The notes under the pieces are model-generated. The model made no database searches. It had not been told where the DNA came from and saw only the letters and a list, made by a program, of their open reading frames with translations. The translations under genes were made by a program, and so were the position numbers. Shown here piece by piece: positions 53,227 through 61,725 of a stretch of DNA of 64,000 nt. Where the stretch lies: the NCBI GenBank assembly GCA_003512955.1, contig DOTG01000015.1:1-64000 (forward strand). The letters run 5' to 3'. Position 1 is the first letter of the stretch, and every line of letters starts with the position of its first letter. The stretch comes from Marinilabiliales bacterium (lineage in GTDB: Bacteria > Bacteroidota > Bacteroidia > Bacteroidales > SZUA-534).

Positions 53227-56200
53227 TTAGAATTTCAAGTTAACTCCAAATTGGTATGTTGTGGTACTGGGCCCGTCGTAACGGCTTTCTGCGCCTGCCC
53301 ATTCGGGGTCGAACCCTTTGTGTTTTGTAAAAACAAATGGATTGGTAATATTCATATAAACACGAAGGTTTTGGAACCCATATTGGTTAAGCATTGTTTT
53401 ATTGAAAGTATATCCCAGCGTTATGTTTCGTACTTTCCAGTATGAAGCATCTACAATTCCTGCCAGGTTGTAGCTTTCTTTTTCATACCACACGGTACCT
53501 GCCCCATAGTTTTCTGCTGACATGCCATTGACAAATGGAAAAGATCCGTAATGGGTTTGTTCCTGGTAAACCGGGTTAATATATAATCCATCGGCAGTCA
53601 TCCCGTCGCAATCAATTAGTGTTCCTGCCGGAATGTAGTAGTCAACATTAAGTTTGTTCCATCCCCTGTAAGCGTAATTATAATATTCATACAAGGATTC
53701 TGAATATACCTTGTAATTTTGTTTGGTATATATGGAGAATGAGAAATCCCAGTTTTTATAGGTTAGTGTCGAGTTAATGCTTCCTGTCCAGGCAGGAGCC
53801 TGGCTTCCCTGAACCTTCTTGTCATTATCGGCATCAATAACCCCATCGTGGTTCTGGTCAGCTATTATGGGCATTCCTTCATTCCAACCATATACAGTAT
53901 AATAATATTCAGCTTCGGTAACCTGTTCGCCGGGGGTGAAACCATTTGTGGTAGCAGCCTCAATATTGGGAACAGTCATCATACGATCGGTAACTATACC
54001 ATCCCAAACATAATTGTAAACATTGTCAACGGGTTCGTTTATGAAAACAGTGGTAGTCATTGGTTTTTCAGGATCACGGATTTCGGACTGATTTGTCCCG
54101 TAGATTTTAGTAACCTTGTTTTTATTGGCAGCAAAGGTAAACGATGTTTTCCAGGTAAAGTCGTTTGTACTAATGTTCACCGTATTAAGAGATACTTCAA
54201 TACCCCGGTTACGTACATCACCGACATTATCACGAAGTCTTTCACCACCAGTAGAAGGAGGTAACTGTTTCCATTTAAGCAATTTTCCTGATTCTTTGTT
54301 ATAGATATCCACCGTACCTGATATTCTACCTGAAAACATTCCAAAGTCGAAGCCAAAGTTGGTTTCCGAAGAGGTTTCCCATGATAAGCCAGTGTTTACC
54401 ACACCACTGGGGCGATAACCTAAAGCTACCTGGTTGCCAAATGCATAATAATTAGGACCTTTAGCTGATATATCTGTATCGTAATCACCAATCGCTGAGT
54501 TATTACCTGTTATACCATAACTTATTCGTAGTTTCAGGTTCGATAACCAGTCATTAGCCATAAAATCTTCTTCCGAAATACGCCAGGCAACGGCTGCTGA
54601 TGGGAAAGTACCCCATTTATGACCCTCAGCAAAGCGCGATGAACCATCGGCACGGGCAGTGGCAGTAATCATATATTTGCCTTTATAGCTGTAATTCAGG
54701 CGCATGGCGTAGGATATCATACTGTGTTCAGTATAATCAGAATAATAATCCTGCATTTCACCATCTTCCAAATTATACCATAAAGTACCTTCAATGGGGT
54801 TAATAACCTCCATATAATATTTTTCATAATTGTAGGCATTCATACTAAACAGGCCCATAGCTCCTAAAGAATGATCACCTGTTGTTAAATTATAGTTTAT
54901 GATGTTATCCCATGTCCAGTCGAAACTTTGGGTTGAACTGTAGTTAGCTTCAGGCGTATTCCCTGTTTTGCCACCTTTATACTGCCCTGTCCTTGTTTGT
55001 CCGTAATTGGGCGATAAAGTTGTTTTTATGGATAAGTTACTAATTGGACGGGCCTCAAAATATACATTGCCCAAAACCCGATAATTCTTACCTTGTTTGG
55101 CTTCATCATCGTTAAATAACAAAGGATTGTAAAAATCGGAAAACTGGTTCGAAGCGGTTCCCATAGCTTCAAAATTTCCAGGTTTAATATTGTATTCCCC
55201 ATTTTCATCATACGGGCGCATAAACGGGTTCGCACGGAATGCACTTTTAATTGCATCATCGCTGGCATAATCGGTTTTGGTATAGGCCAGGTTGAAATTC
55301 ATTCCGGCCGAAAAGTAATTACTTAATTTAGAGTCAATACTTCCTTTGACATTAAAGCGGTCCTTGCCATCTCCATTGTATGTTCCGGTGTTTGTGTTAT
55401 AACCCGAACCGAAATAATAATTTACCAATTCTGAGCCTCCGCTAACAGTGATAAAATGGTTTTGTTCTTTCCCATCCTGGGTTATCATGCCAGGCCAGTC
55501 GTATGATTCTCCGTTGTTTAACATTTCTTTCATGACATAAGTACCTGAACCATCGTATAACATTCCCTGCTGAAAACTCTCGGGGGCCATGCGAAAAATA
55601 CGTTGCCCGGTAATATCATTGGTAGAAAGAAAATTCAGAAACCTGAAATTATAAAATTCCTGGGCGTCCATAAAATCAGGCATCCGTGCTATCTTGGTCA
55701 AACCATAATATCCATCATAAGTTACTGATGGTTTTTTTAAACCTTTTCCCTCAACTGACATTCCACTTTTAGTGGTTACCATCACGACTCCGGCAGTGGC
55801 CCGGGAACCGTAAATGGCCGTTGATGATGCATCTTTTAAGATATCGATACGCTCAATATCCTGTGGATTCAAAAAATCGATGTCACCAACAATTACACCA
55901 TCAACAACATAAAGCGGAGTAACCTCGGAATTGATGGATGATTTACCCCGGATTTGAATGTCATAACCCGATGACGCGCTACGTCCTCCACTTTGGGTAA
56001 TGCTCACCCCGGCAACAGCTCCCTGCATCGATTCTAACAAGGATGGCGTTCCCCTTTCAACAAGGCTTTTTGTTTCAATGGAGCCAACAGAACCCGTCAG
56101 GTCTGATTTTTTCATGGTACCGTAACCAACTACAACCACTTCATCGAGGCCAATTAAATCTTCAGCCATTAAAAGGTCAACAGTTGTTCGGTTGTTGATT

Positions 56201-56472
56201 TCAATCTCCTCGGTTAACATACCGACCATCGAGAAAACCAATATTCCATTAGGGTCGGGCACGTTAAGGTCATATTTTCCATCAATATTGGTGATAGTCC
56301 CAATTGTAGTGCCTTTTACTACTACATTTACTCCGGGCAAAGGATTATTGTCGCTGGCCGAAGTTACAGTTCCGGTTACTTTTACCTGGGCAGATGTATG
56401 CAGGGAGAAAATTACAATTAATGATAGTATCCCGATCTTGATGATTCTGTTTAGAAAGTATTCTTTTATCAT
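53227..56472 (-). CDS. susC: SusC/RagA-family TonB-dependent transporter
   Basis: 1081 aa. Signal peptide; carboxypeptidase-D-like N-terminal domain (VTGTVTSASDNNPLPGVNVVVKGT...); TonB-box/plug region LDEVVVVGYGTMKKSDLTGSV and PLYVVDGVIVGDIDFLNPQDIERIDILKDASSTAIYGSRAT; 22-strand barrel ending with a C-terminal Phe (GVNLKF). Imports pectin oligosaccharides with SusD. First large gene of a roughly 20-kb operon; an operator shared with the LacI gene lies 313 nt upstream. Confidence 0.95.
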   Translation of the reverse strand: MIKEYFLNRIIKIGILSLIVIFSLHTSAQVKVTGTVTSASDNNPLPGVNVVVKGTTIGTITNIDGKYDLNVPDPNGILVFSMVGMLTEEIEINNRTTVDLLMAEDLIGLDEVVVVGYGTMKKSDLTGSVGSIETKSLVERGTPSLLESMQGAVAGVSITQSGGRSASSGYDIQIRGKSSINSEVTPLYVVDGVIVGDIDFLNPQDIERIDILKDASSTAIYGSRATAGVVMVTTKSGMSVEGKGLKKPSVTYDGYYGLTKIARMPDFMDAQEFYNFRFLNFLSTNDITGQRIFRMAPESFQQGMLYDGSGTYVMKEMLNNGESYDWPGMITQDGKEQNHFITVSGGSELVNYYFGSGYNTNTGTYNGDGKDRFNVKGSIDSKLSNYFSAGMNFNLAYTKTDYASDDAIKSAFRANPFMRPYDENGEYNIKPGNFEAMGTASNQFSDFYNPLLFNDDEAKQGKNYRVLGNVYFEARPISNLSIKTTLSPNYGQTRTGQYKGGKTGNTPEANYSSTQSFDWTWDNIINYNLTTGDHSLGAMGLFSMNAYNYEKYYMEVINPIEGTLWYNLEDGEMQDYYSDYTEHSMISYAMRLNYSYKGKYMITATARADGSSRFAEGHKWGTFPSAAVAWRISEEDFMANDWLSNLKLRISYGITGNNSAIGDYDTDISAKGPNYYAFGNQVALGYRPSGVVNTGLSWETSSETNFGFDFGMFSGRISGTVDIYNKESGKLLKWKQLPPSTGGERLRDNVGDVRNRGIEVSLNTVNISTNDFTWKTSFTFAANKNKVTKIYGTNQSEIRDPEKPMTTTVFINEPVDNVYNYVWDGIVTDRMMTVPNIEAATTNGFTPGEQVTEAEYYYTVYGWNEGMPIIADQNHDGVIDADNDKKVQGSQAPAWTGSINSTLTYKNWDFSFSIYTKQNYKVYSESLYEYYNYAYRGWNKLNVDYYIPAGTLIDCDGMTADGLYINPVYQEQTHYGSFPFVNGMSAENYGAGTVWYEKESYNLAGIVDASYWKVRNITLGYTFNKTMLNQYGFQNLRVYMNITNPFVFTKHKGFDPEWAGAESRYDGPSTTTYQFGVNLKF

Positions 56473-56498
56473 TTTTATTAATTGTTAATGAATAATTT

Positions 56499-56603
56499 TC
56501 AAAAAATGGTCTCAATTAAAACTACTAATAGAACAAGGAAAGCAACAATCCCGGCAAGGATGTAGTATTTCATGTGTTCTATTTTCTTTTCGGTATTTTC
56601 CAT
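56499..56603 (-). CDS. Possible 34-residue membrane peptide upstream of susC
   Basis: ATG 56603 opens MENTEKKIEHMKYYILAGI..., a charged 10-residue head then one 20-residue hydrophobic helix ending LIETIF. It ends 26 nt before susC, in the same direction. A longer frame from 56681 looks non-coding. Too short to judge by homology; could be a small membrane protein or chance. Confidence 0.35.
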   Translation of the reverse strand: MENTEKKIEHMKYYILAGIVAFLVLLVVLIETIF

Positions 56604-56784
56604 AATTTGCAATCGTATGCGCAAATATATTTCAATGCAGTGGAGATTCTCCAGAGCATCGTTCCTATTTTGAGGGGTCAATGTTCCAATAAGGGGTAAT
56701 AGTTTACCAATTTCGAGGTGTTTGTGTGCTTATTGTATCAGTTAAATAGCAGAAATACAATAATATAAAACGTTTGCATGAGTT

Positions 56785-56804
56785 TTCCGTTAAGGTACAC
56801 GGAA
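56785..56804. promoter_or_regulatory. LacI-family operator, site C, upstream of the pectin operon
   Basis: TTCCGTTAAGGTACACGGAA; outer arms TTCCGT/ACGGAA perfect. Shares 13 of 14 core bases (CGTTAAsGTACACG) with site B before the LacI gene at 12533. Lies 181 nt upstream of the small ORF and 313 nt upstream of susC, in an otherwise gene-free 284-bp gap, so it likely puts the pectin operon under the same regulator as the uronate cluster. Confidence 0.6.
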
Positions 56805-56965
56805 TTTAATCCAAATGATGATTCAGCGTCATTAATATACACACACTAAGTGTTTAAATTTTGGAAAGAGAGGAAAGGTATAGGTTGTATTTTCAGGTAA
56901 ATATGCCGAAAATGCAAAAAGATGTATGAACAAAAAATCGGAGGGGTTCAATGGATAAATAAAGG

Positions 56966-57472
56966 TTAGCGGAGCCATTTCTTTTCGTGTGTGGTTTGGT
57001 CCAGTACACGTAAATCCAGATAATCACCCAATTTCAACCCCTGGTTAATGGCATCTTCCTTGCTGGTGGCTAGCAATTTAACCGGACGCTCTTTTTGCCA
57101 GTTTTCTTTTATCACAAGGTTTACAAGGTAATTGGAACTTTTTTCGGTTTTTGGATCAAATAATACCGGATTGGTTTGGTGGAAATTATTAATGTGTTTT
57201 ACCCTTAACAGCGAAACATATTTTACCTCCGGCAGTTTCTTCCATTTGCCTGTTTTTAAACTTATGAAACCTTTTATAAATTTGATTTTGCGTTTGTCCT
57301 TATCAATAATAAACCCGGTGGGTTGAATCAACACAACACAAGTTAACAGTGTAGTAATAATGGCCAAAACATAATAGGATGTTGACCACAGCATCAAATC
57401 AGCGATTAAAAGAATGAATAAAGGAATAGAACCCTGGGGTTTTATTTTTATATGTTCGTACCGACTATACAT
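56966..57472 (-). CDS. Membrane protein of unknown function (two TM segments)
   Basis: 168 aa from ATG 57472 (MYSRYEHIKIKPQG). Two hydrophobic segments (about 18-35 and 37-55) and a soluble, charged C-terminal part of about 110 residues containing TGFIIDKDKRKIKFIKGFISLKTGKWKKLP, a PH-like strand pattern. No family recognised. Alone, between the pectin operon and the vWA gene. Confidence 0.6.
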   Translation of the reverse strand: MYSRYEHIKIKPQGSIPLFILLIADLMLWSTSYYVLAIITTLLTCVVLIQPTGFIIDKDKRKIKFIKGFISLKTGKWKKLPEVKYVSLLRVKHINNFHQTNPVLFDPKTEKSSNYLVNLVIKENWQKERPVKLLATSKEDAINQGLKLGDYLDLRVLDQTTHEKKWLR

Positions 57473-57617
57473 AGCAATTAAAATTATGAGGATCAATACG
57501 TAAGATTGTTTTAAGCATTGATGCGGTTTTCAATGAAAAATGTTTAAAAGGATAACTTGTATTCTGATAAAATAGTATCCACTGGTCGGTATATTTTTAT
57601 AATAAGTTAAAGATTTT

Positions 57618-57779
57618 CTGGTGTCATGTTATGTGTAAATTGGCGGGTAAATATTGAATTTTTCCTCTCTCACTTCGGGTTTCTCCCCCAAGGGAGTCCC
57701 CCCCTAGAGGAAGTGCCAATAGCCAAAGGGAAAATAAAATTTCTGAACTCCCGACATTGCTAGATTAACATGACACTAG
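57618..57779. mobile_element. MITE-like 162-bp element with 14-bp terminal inverted repeats
   Basis: CTGGTGTCATGTTA (57618-57631) and TAACATGACACTAG (57766-57779) are inverted repeats with 13 of 14 matches. The interior is C-rich (CTCCCCCAAGGGAGTCCCC) and non-coding. The 418-bp gap holds this, the hairpin at 57823 and nothing else. Whether other copies exist is unknown. Confidence 0.4.
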
Positions 57780-57822
57780 TTGGGTTTATTTGTTTTGCTG
57801 CACCGGGTTTTTTATTAAATGT

Positions 57823-57866
57823 AAAAGGGACTGCCAAAAGTAATTTTGAAGACAGCCCCTTTTTTT
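57823..57866. terminator. Bidirectional-looking terminator hairpin
   Basis: AAAAGGGACTGCC (57823-57835) pairs imperfectly with GACAGCCCCTTTT (57851 onward) and is followed by a T-run; on the other strand it follows the vWA gene stop by about 50 nt. Probably ends the vWA transcript. Confidence 0.6.
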
Positions 57867-57914
57867 AGCAAGTAGTAGGTAAGTGCCCCAATGGAGCGTA
57901 TTTAGAGAAAAAAA

Positions 57915-59099
57915 TTATTCAATATTCTCGCCGATCACACGGATAAGCAACTGGTTTAGAAACTCAACCTGGTATTCGCCTACGGTAGGTTCGAGGTGTT
58001 CGCCGCCAATGCCGCTGTGGCCGGTGATAAAGATGTAGGTGCCATTGGTAGCTAAAGCCAGCGAACGGGTTAAAAACTCCGTGGGATGATCGATGCCGCT
58101 GGCAGTTATCGGAATCAGTTTGATGCCTTTGGCAGCCGCTGCCTGTGTGTATTGGTTGATGCTGATCACCTGCGGCTCCTCATGGGGTGGTGCATCCAAC
58201 AACACAAAACATAAACTGGCTTTGTTTTCGGTTCCCCAGTCCTGTTCAAAAATGGAAGCACTCAAGGCGTCGTGCACGGCTTCAGGATAATCGCCGCCGC
58301 CGTTGGCAAACTGGTTATTGATGAAACTGAGCAGCACTTCTTTATCGGTATTGAACGCCTCTTTGCGGGTCAGGTATTCGTCACCTTTGTCGCGGTAAAA
58401 GACAGAACCGTAGCGGAACGAAAGGTTGGGGTACTGGGTATTTATTCTTGAAATCACATCTTTCAGTTCCACTTTCAGATATTCCAGTTCATCGCCCATG
58501 GAACCTGTGGCATCTACCATAAAATGAATGTCAACCTGTGTGGGTGGGGTGGTAGCTAGGGGAAGTGTCACTTTATTGGTGTCGGGGGCATAGGAACGGA
58601 CCGTTTCAAGATCGATGGTCGTGTTTTGGTACGAAGCGGTAGCTGAAAGCGGTTCTTCGGTTTGTTCAGCAATAAAAAGCTGGTTCCAGAGTTCGGCCAT
58701 GCCCCTGTTGTCGGTTTTTGATTCCCAAACGGCGGTCCCATTTTTTTTGAGTTGAATGTGGCAGTTTACCACGGGTTGATGGTTGGCATCGGTTACCTGA
58801 AAACAATACCGTTGAAAAGGAAAGAAAGTCCAGCTTCGTGTGGCGGTGTTGAATTCGGTGTTTTGCTGGAGGTTCAGCCAAAAGTCCCAGTTTTTCATAT
58901 CGTTCCATTCGCCGGCAGTAATCTGTCCCGATTGGATGGTGTCGCCGTTTCCGGTCCCTGAATCTCCGCCGGTTGAACTTTCATCGCCGGTTAAGCCGGA
59001 ATAGCCGGTATCTTTTGTACCGTCGCTGTCGTACATTGATTCTTCACAACTGAAAAGCAGTAATGAAAAAAAGGTCCCGAGGATAAATAGCCTGTTCAT
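57915..59099 (-). CDS. von Willebrand factor A domain lipoprotein
   Basis: 394 aa. Lipobox LLLFSC, then a Gly/Ser/Asp-rich linker (residues 20-60); a carboxypeptidase-regulatory-like module about 95-180; vWA domain about 185-390 with the MIDAS sequence FMVDATGSMGDELEYL and a later Asp in LLDAPPHE. Extracytoplasmic metal-dependent binding protein. A typical Bacteroidota surface vWA lipoprotein, partner unknown. Single gene. Confidence 0.8.
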   Translation of the reverse strand: MNRLFILGTFFSLLLFSCEESMYDSDGTKDTGYSGLTGDESSTGGDSGTGNGDTIQSGQITAGEWNDMKNWDFWLNLQQNTEFNTATRSWTFFPFQRYCFQVTDANHQPVVNCHIQLKKNGTAVWESKTDNRGMAELWNQLFIAEQTEEPLSATASYQNTTIDLETVRSYAPDTNKVTLPLATTPPTQVDIHFMVDATGSMGDELEYLKVELKDVISRINTQYPNLSFRYGSVFYRDKGDEYLTRKEAFNTDKEVLLSFINNQFANGGGDYPEAVHDALSASIFEQDWGTENKASLCFVLLDAPPHEEPQVISINQYTQAAAAKGIKLIPITASGIDHPTEFLTRSLALATNGTYIFITGHSGIGGEHLEPTVGEYQVEFLNQLLIRVIGENIE

Positions 59100-59410
59100 G
59101 TGTATTGGATTTTAAAACAATAACATGACGAAGGACTTTTTGAAAAGGATGCGTGGCGGGAAAATAATTTGCCCTTAGTGATGAATTATTGAACCATTGC
59201 ACTTGCGGGTAACTATTATGAACATTCAGCCGCCTATTGCATGCTTGCAGTAAACAAAAACCAGGTAGCAGCAGTTAACAATAAAAAAATGCGCAATCCC
59301 TTGGATATATTAGTGAATAAAATTACTTTAGAAACCGGATTAAAAAAAAACAGTTGTAAACAAAACCGATATATACTGAATAGAAGAGGGGAGGTAGGTA
59401 TATAGGGATG
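59100..59410. other. Intergenic region preceding the cassette array
   Basis: 311 bp with no gene, no clear palindrome and no integrase remnant. Its last base (G59410) is the point where the first cassette-like unit (TTGCCATTAATTCGG) begins, so an attachment site could lie just left of it, but none can be recognised. Confidence 0.3.
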
Positions 59411-60012
59411 TTGCCATTAATTCGGCCGGTTTTCGTGACACAAAACGTTCTTAAAAAAAGCAGGGTAGAGGTTTATAAACCAAAACTGGATTTTAGGATT
59501 AAAAAAGCAAACAGGTTTTAAGACTTCAGTGAAAACCGCTCGGATTTTAAGACAAAAAGACTTCATTAAAATTGTTGAAATTCTAGGGAATTTGAATTCG
59601 GCTCGTTGATTTTTATAGACTTGGAATTTGGTTTAAAACCAATTTTAGTTTTGGTTTTTTGGGTTGTCCATTAGCAATTTTCCCGGTTTTGACGGATTGT
59701 TAATCAAAACAGAGTTTAAGTTGACTGATTTTTTAGGCCAGACTTTAGTTCGCTTTTTCAGCTTTCGGCACATCGGGATTTTTGATTTTAAGACAAAACA
59801 TATTTTCCGCGCCGTCTGACCTAACACATCAGTCATTTGGGCATTGTTTTTAATGGACGATTTGACGAAAAACCAAGAGGAAACAACTAATGGCAACACC
59901 GCATATAAAGCAGTTGCGGTTAAGCGCGAACATGAAACTGTGAATAAGAAAATAACTATATTGCGTTAGCAAACCGAAGCACAGGCAAATGCAACCGCTT
60001 CATATGCCACCG
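59411..60012 (+). repeat. Cassette-like unit 1, first copy of a tandem pair
   Basis: 602 bp starting TTGCCATTAATTCGGC. The second half is nearly identical to unit 2. Inside are short internal repeats of GGATTTTAAGAC / AAAGACTTCA. An 84-codon minus frame (59645-59899) is shared in part with unit 2 but has no convincing protein character. No plus-strand gene recognised; may be a decayed or RNA-only cassette. Confidence 0.6.
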
Positions 60013-60021
60013 TTGCCATTA
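59888..60021 (+). repeat. attC-like palindrome A
   Basis: Left arm 59888-59917 (TAATGGCAACACCGCATATA...) and right arm 59991-60021 (...CATATGCCACCGTTGCCATTA) pair over about 30 bp with a few mismatches; unpaired centre about 73 nt. Core break after G60012. Confidence 0.6.
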
Positions 60022-60591
60022 ATTCGGCTGGTTGCATGAAACAAACGTTCTTTAAAAAACAGGGATTTTAAAACAAAAAAGCAAACAAGTTTTGAGGCCA
60101 AAAGACTTCAAAGAAACCGCCTGGATTTTAAGGCCAAAAGACTTCAGAAAAAATCGTCTGTATTTTAAGAATTTTGAGCTTTATCCGTTGAATTTCATGG
60201 ACTTAAAATTCAATTCAAAACAAAAACCAGTTACGGTTTCTGGTTGTCCATTAGCAATTTCCCCGGTTTTGACGGATGGTTTATCAAAACCAGGTATAAG
60301 TTGACTGATTTTTTAGGCCAGACTTTTATCCGGTTTTTCAGCTTTCGGCGCATCGGGATTTTGGATTTCAAGACAAAACATATTTCCCGTCCCGTCTGAC
60401 CTAACACATCAGTCATTTGGGCTTTGTTTTTAATGGACGATTTGACGAAAAACAGAGAGAAACAACTAATGGCAACACCGCATATAAAGCAGTTGCGGGT
60501 AAGTACAAAATTGAAACTATGAATAAGGAAATTACTATATTGCGTTAGCAAAATGAAGTGCAAGCAAGCGCAACCGCTTCATATGCCAACG
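60013..60591 (+). repeat. Cassette-like unit 2, second copy of the tandem pair
   Basis: 579 bp starting TTGCCATTAATTCGGC like unit 1. Contains a 110-codon minus frame (60231-60563) and a 70-codon plus frame (60092-60304), neither convincing. Repeated words GGCCAAAAGACTTCA occur at about 39-bp spacing near its start. Confidence 0.6.
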
Positions 60592-60597
60592 TTGTGC
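60466..60597 (+). repeat. attC-like palindrome B
   Basis: Left arm near 60468-60496 (AATGGCAACACCGCATATAA...) and right arm 60570-60595 (GCAACCGCTTCATATGCC then AACGTTGTG). Same as site A up to the G^TT at 60591, then different, because a different unit follows; this switch exactly at the core is the integron-like signature. Confidence 0.6.
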
Positions 60598-60640
60598 TGC
60601 ATGCAAGAACCGTAGCGCAGTTAAATTAGATTAAGGATAA

Positions 60641-60928
60641 GTGAAAAATAAAAGGAAGAAAAAAAATCATAGAGATAAAAACGGACGTGAATTTATAAAA
60701 GAGACCTATCTTATTGGAGGTAAAATGAAATTTCGTAGAATTTATGTAATTGATGGTATTCCAGTAGATGAATTTTACGAAAAAAATGCAACTGACTTGG
60801 ATTTCTATTTGAATGGAGACTATGAGTTAATGAATAGTGAGAATGATTCAAATAATCATTTCAATGAGAAAAATAGCAAAGAACCTGATTCGCCTGATAA
60901 TGAATATTTAAAAGATTTACCTTTTTAA
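60641..60928 (+). CDS. Small hypothetical protein, cassette unit 3
   Basis: 95 aa from a GTG start, Lys/Arg-rich N-terminus, acidic Asn/Ser-rich C-terminus (NSENDSNNHFNEKNSKEPDSP). An internal ATG at 60725 is preceded by GGAGGTAAA and may be the true start (MKFRRIYVIDGIPVDEF). No family recognised. First of three genes in its unit, ahead of a toxin-antitoxin pair. Confidence 0.5.
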   Translation: MKNKRKKKNHRDKNGREFIKETYLIGGKMKFRRIYVIDGIPVDEFYEKNATDLDFYLNGDYELMNSENDSNNHFNEKNSKEPDSPDNEYLKDLPF

Positions 60929-61009
60929 AATCCGAACAACATTATTTGATTTGGAGTTGGACTTAAGAACTTTAATGCTTCAAAAATCGACAATCGCATT
61001 ATAAATCAG

Positions 61010-61017
61010 TATCTTTG
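61010..61017 (+). promoter_or_regulatory. -7 promoter element of the toxin-antitoxin pair
   Basis: TATCTTTG matches TAnnTTTG, 16 nt upstream of the antitoxin ATG; no clear -33 TTTG. Suggests the cassette carries its own promoter. Confidence 0.45.
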
Positions 61018-61033
61018 TCTAAAATGATTTAAT

Positions 61034-61261
61034 ATGGAGCTTACAGTTAATATTAAGGAGCAGAGTAAAATAGCTGCATTTCTTAATCTAATCAAAGAAA
61101 TTGATTACATTGAGATTGTTAATGTGAAAGAAGAATTGCAGGAGCTTCCAACCGAGCATAAGGATTTACTTGATAAAAGACTGCAAAGAATAGATAACGG
61201 CGAAACGACTTTTAAGAATTGGGACTTGATTAAAAAGAAATATGAAAACAAAGCCGTTTAG
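61034..61261 (+). CDS. Antitoxin of a ParE/RelE-type module (addiction module protein family)
   Basis: 75 aa. The C-terminal ELPTEHKDLLDKRLQRIDNGETTFKNWDLIKKKYENKA is the pattern of the short unstable addiction-module antitoxins (L-D-x-R-L...G...W) that pair with ParE-fold toxins. The 20-nt overlap with the next gene and the AT-rich setting support a toxin-antitoxin pair. Located in cassette unit 3; such pairs are common stabilisers of cassette arrays. Confidence 0.8.
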   Translation: MELTVNIKEQSKIAAFLNLIKEIDYIEIVNVKEELQELPTEHKDLLDKRLQRIDNGETTFKNWDLIKKKYENKAV

Positions 61262-61547
61262 TATTGAATTATCAGACGAGGCAGAAGTTGACTTTGAGAA
61301 ATCATATGAATTTTATTCTGTGGACAGCCCAAAAGTTGCAGACACTTTTTTTAAGCAAATTAATCTTGGTTTTGAGAATGTCAAGCAAAACCCAAAATCT
61401 TTTCCAATTGCTCACAAAGATGTAAGGAAATATGTCGTAAAAAAGTTCCCATTTGTGATTTACTATCGAATTGTTCATACAGTAATACAGGTAATTGCAA
61501 TTTTCCATACAAGTAGAAATCCTGAAATATGGAATGAGAGAATATAA
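61242..61547 (+). CDS. RelE/ParE-family toxin
   Basis: 101 aa with the ParE/RelE core: FSIELSDEAEVDFEKSYEFYSVDSPKVADTFFKQI, then RKYVVKKFPFVIYYRIVHTVIQVIAIFHTSRNP (the terminal F-H-T-S/R-R-x-P strand and helix). Likely a gyrase-poisoning or mRNA-cleaving toxin; which one cannot be seen. Overlaps its antitoxin by 20 nt and ends 9 nt before the attC-like palindrome C. Confidence 0.85.
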   Translation: MKTKPFSIELSDEAEVDFEKSYEFYSVDSPKVADTFFKQINLGFENVKQNPKSFPIAHKDVRKYVVKKFPFVIYYRIVHTVIQVIAIFHTSRNPEIWNERI

Positions 61548-61555
61548 AGCACGAC

Positions 61556-61686
61556 GGCACAACAACGTATAAAAATAATAGCCGGTTTAGTAGTAAATTC
61601 AAGGGTTGGAGCCCCCTCCAACTTTTGTGTAACTTGACAGGGATGAAGCCCACAAACGGCTACTATTCTTATACAAACCGTTATAC
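61556..61686 (+). repeat. attC-like palindrome C
   Basis: Left arm GGCACAACAACGTATAAAAA...AGCCGG (61556-61585); right arm CGGCTACTATTCTTATAC (61657-61674) pairs at 16 of 18 positions, followed by AAACCGTTATAC. Break after G61680. Its interior resembles the element at 35388-35505. Confidence 0.6.
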
Positions 61687-61725
61687 AAAATTTAGAGAAA
61701 ACCACATTTACCAATAAATATTGCT

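Noticed and set aside
59100..59410. attI site or integrase remnant left of the array
   Set aside because: No palindrome, core or recombinase-like frame could be recognised.
59645..60563. Minus-strand frames in the duplicated units as a protein family
   Set aside because: Frames are conserved only between two recent copies, with mostly amino-acid-changing differences and no domain; treated as part of the repeat.
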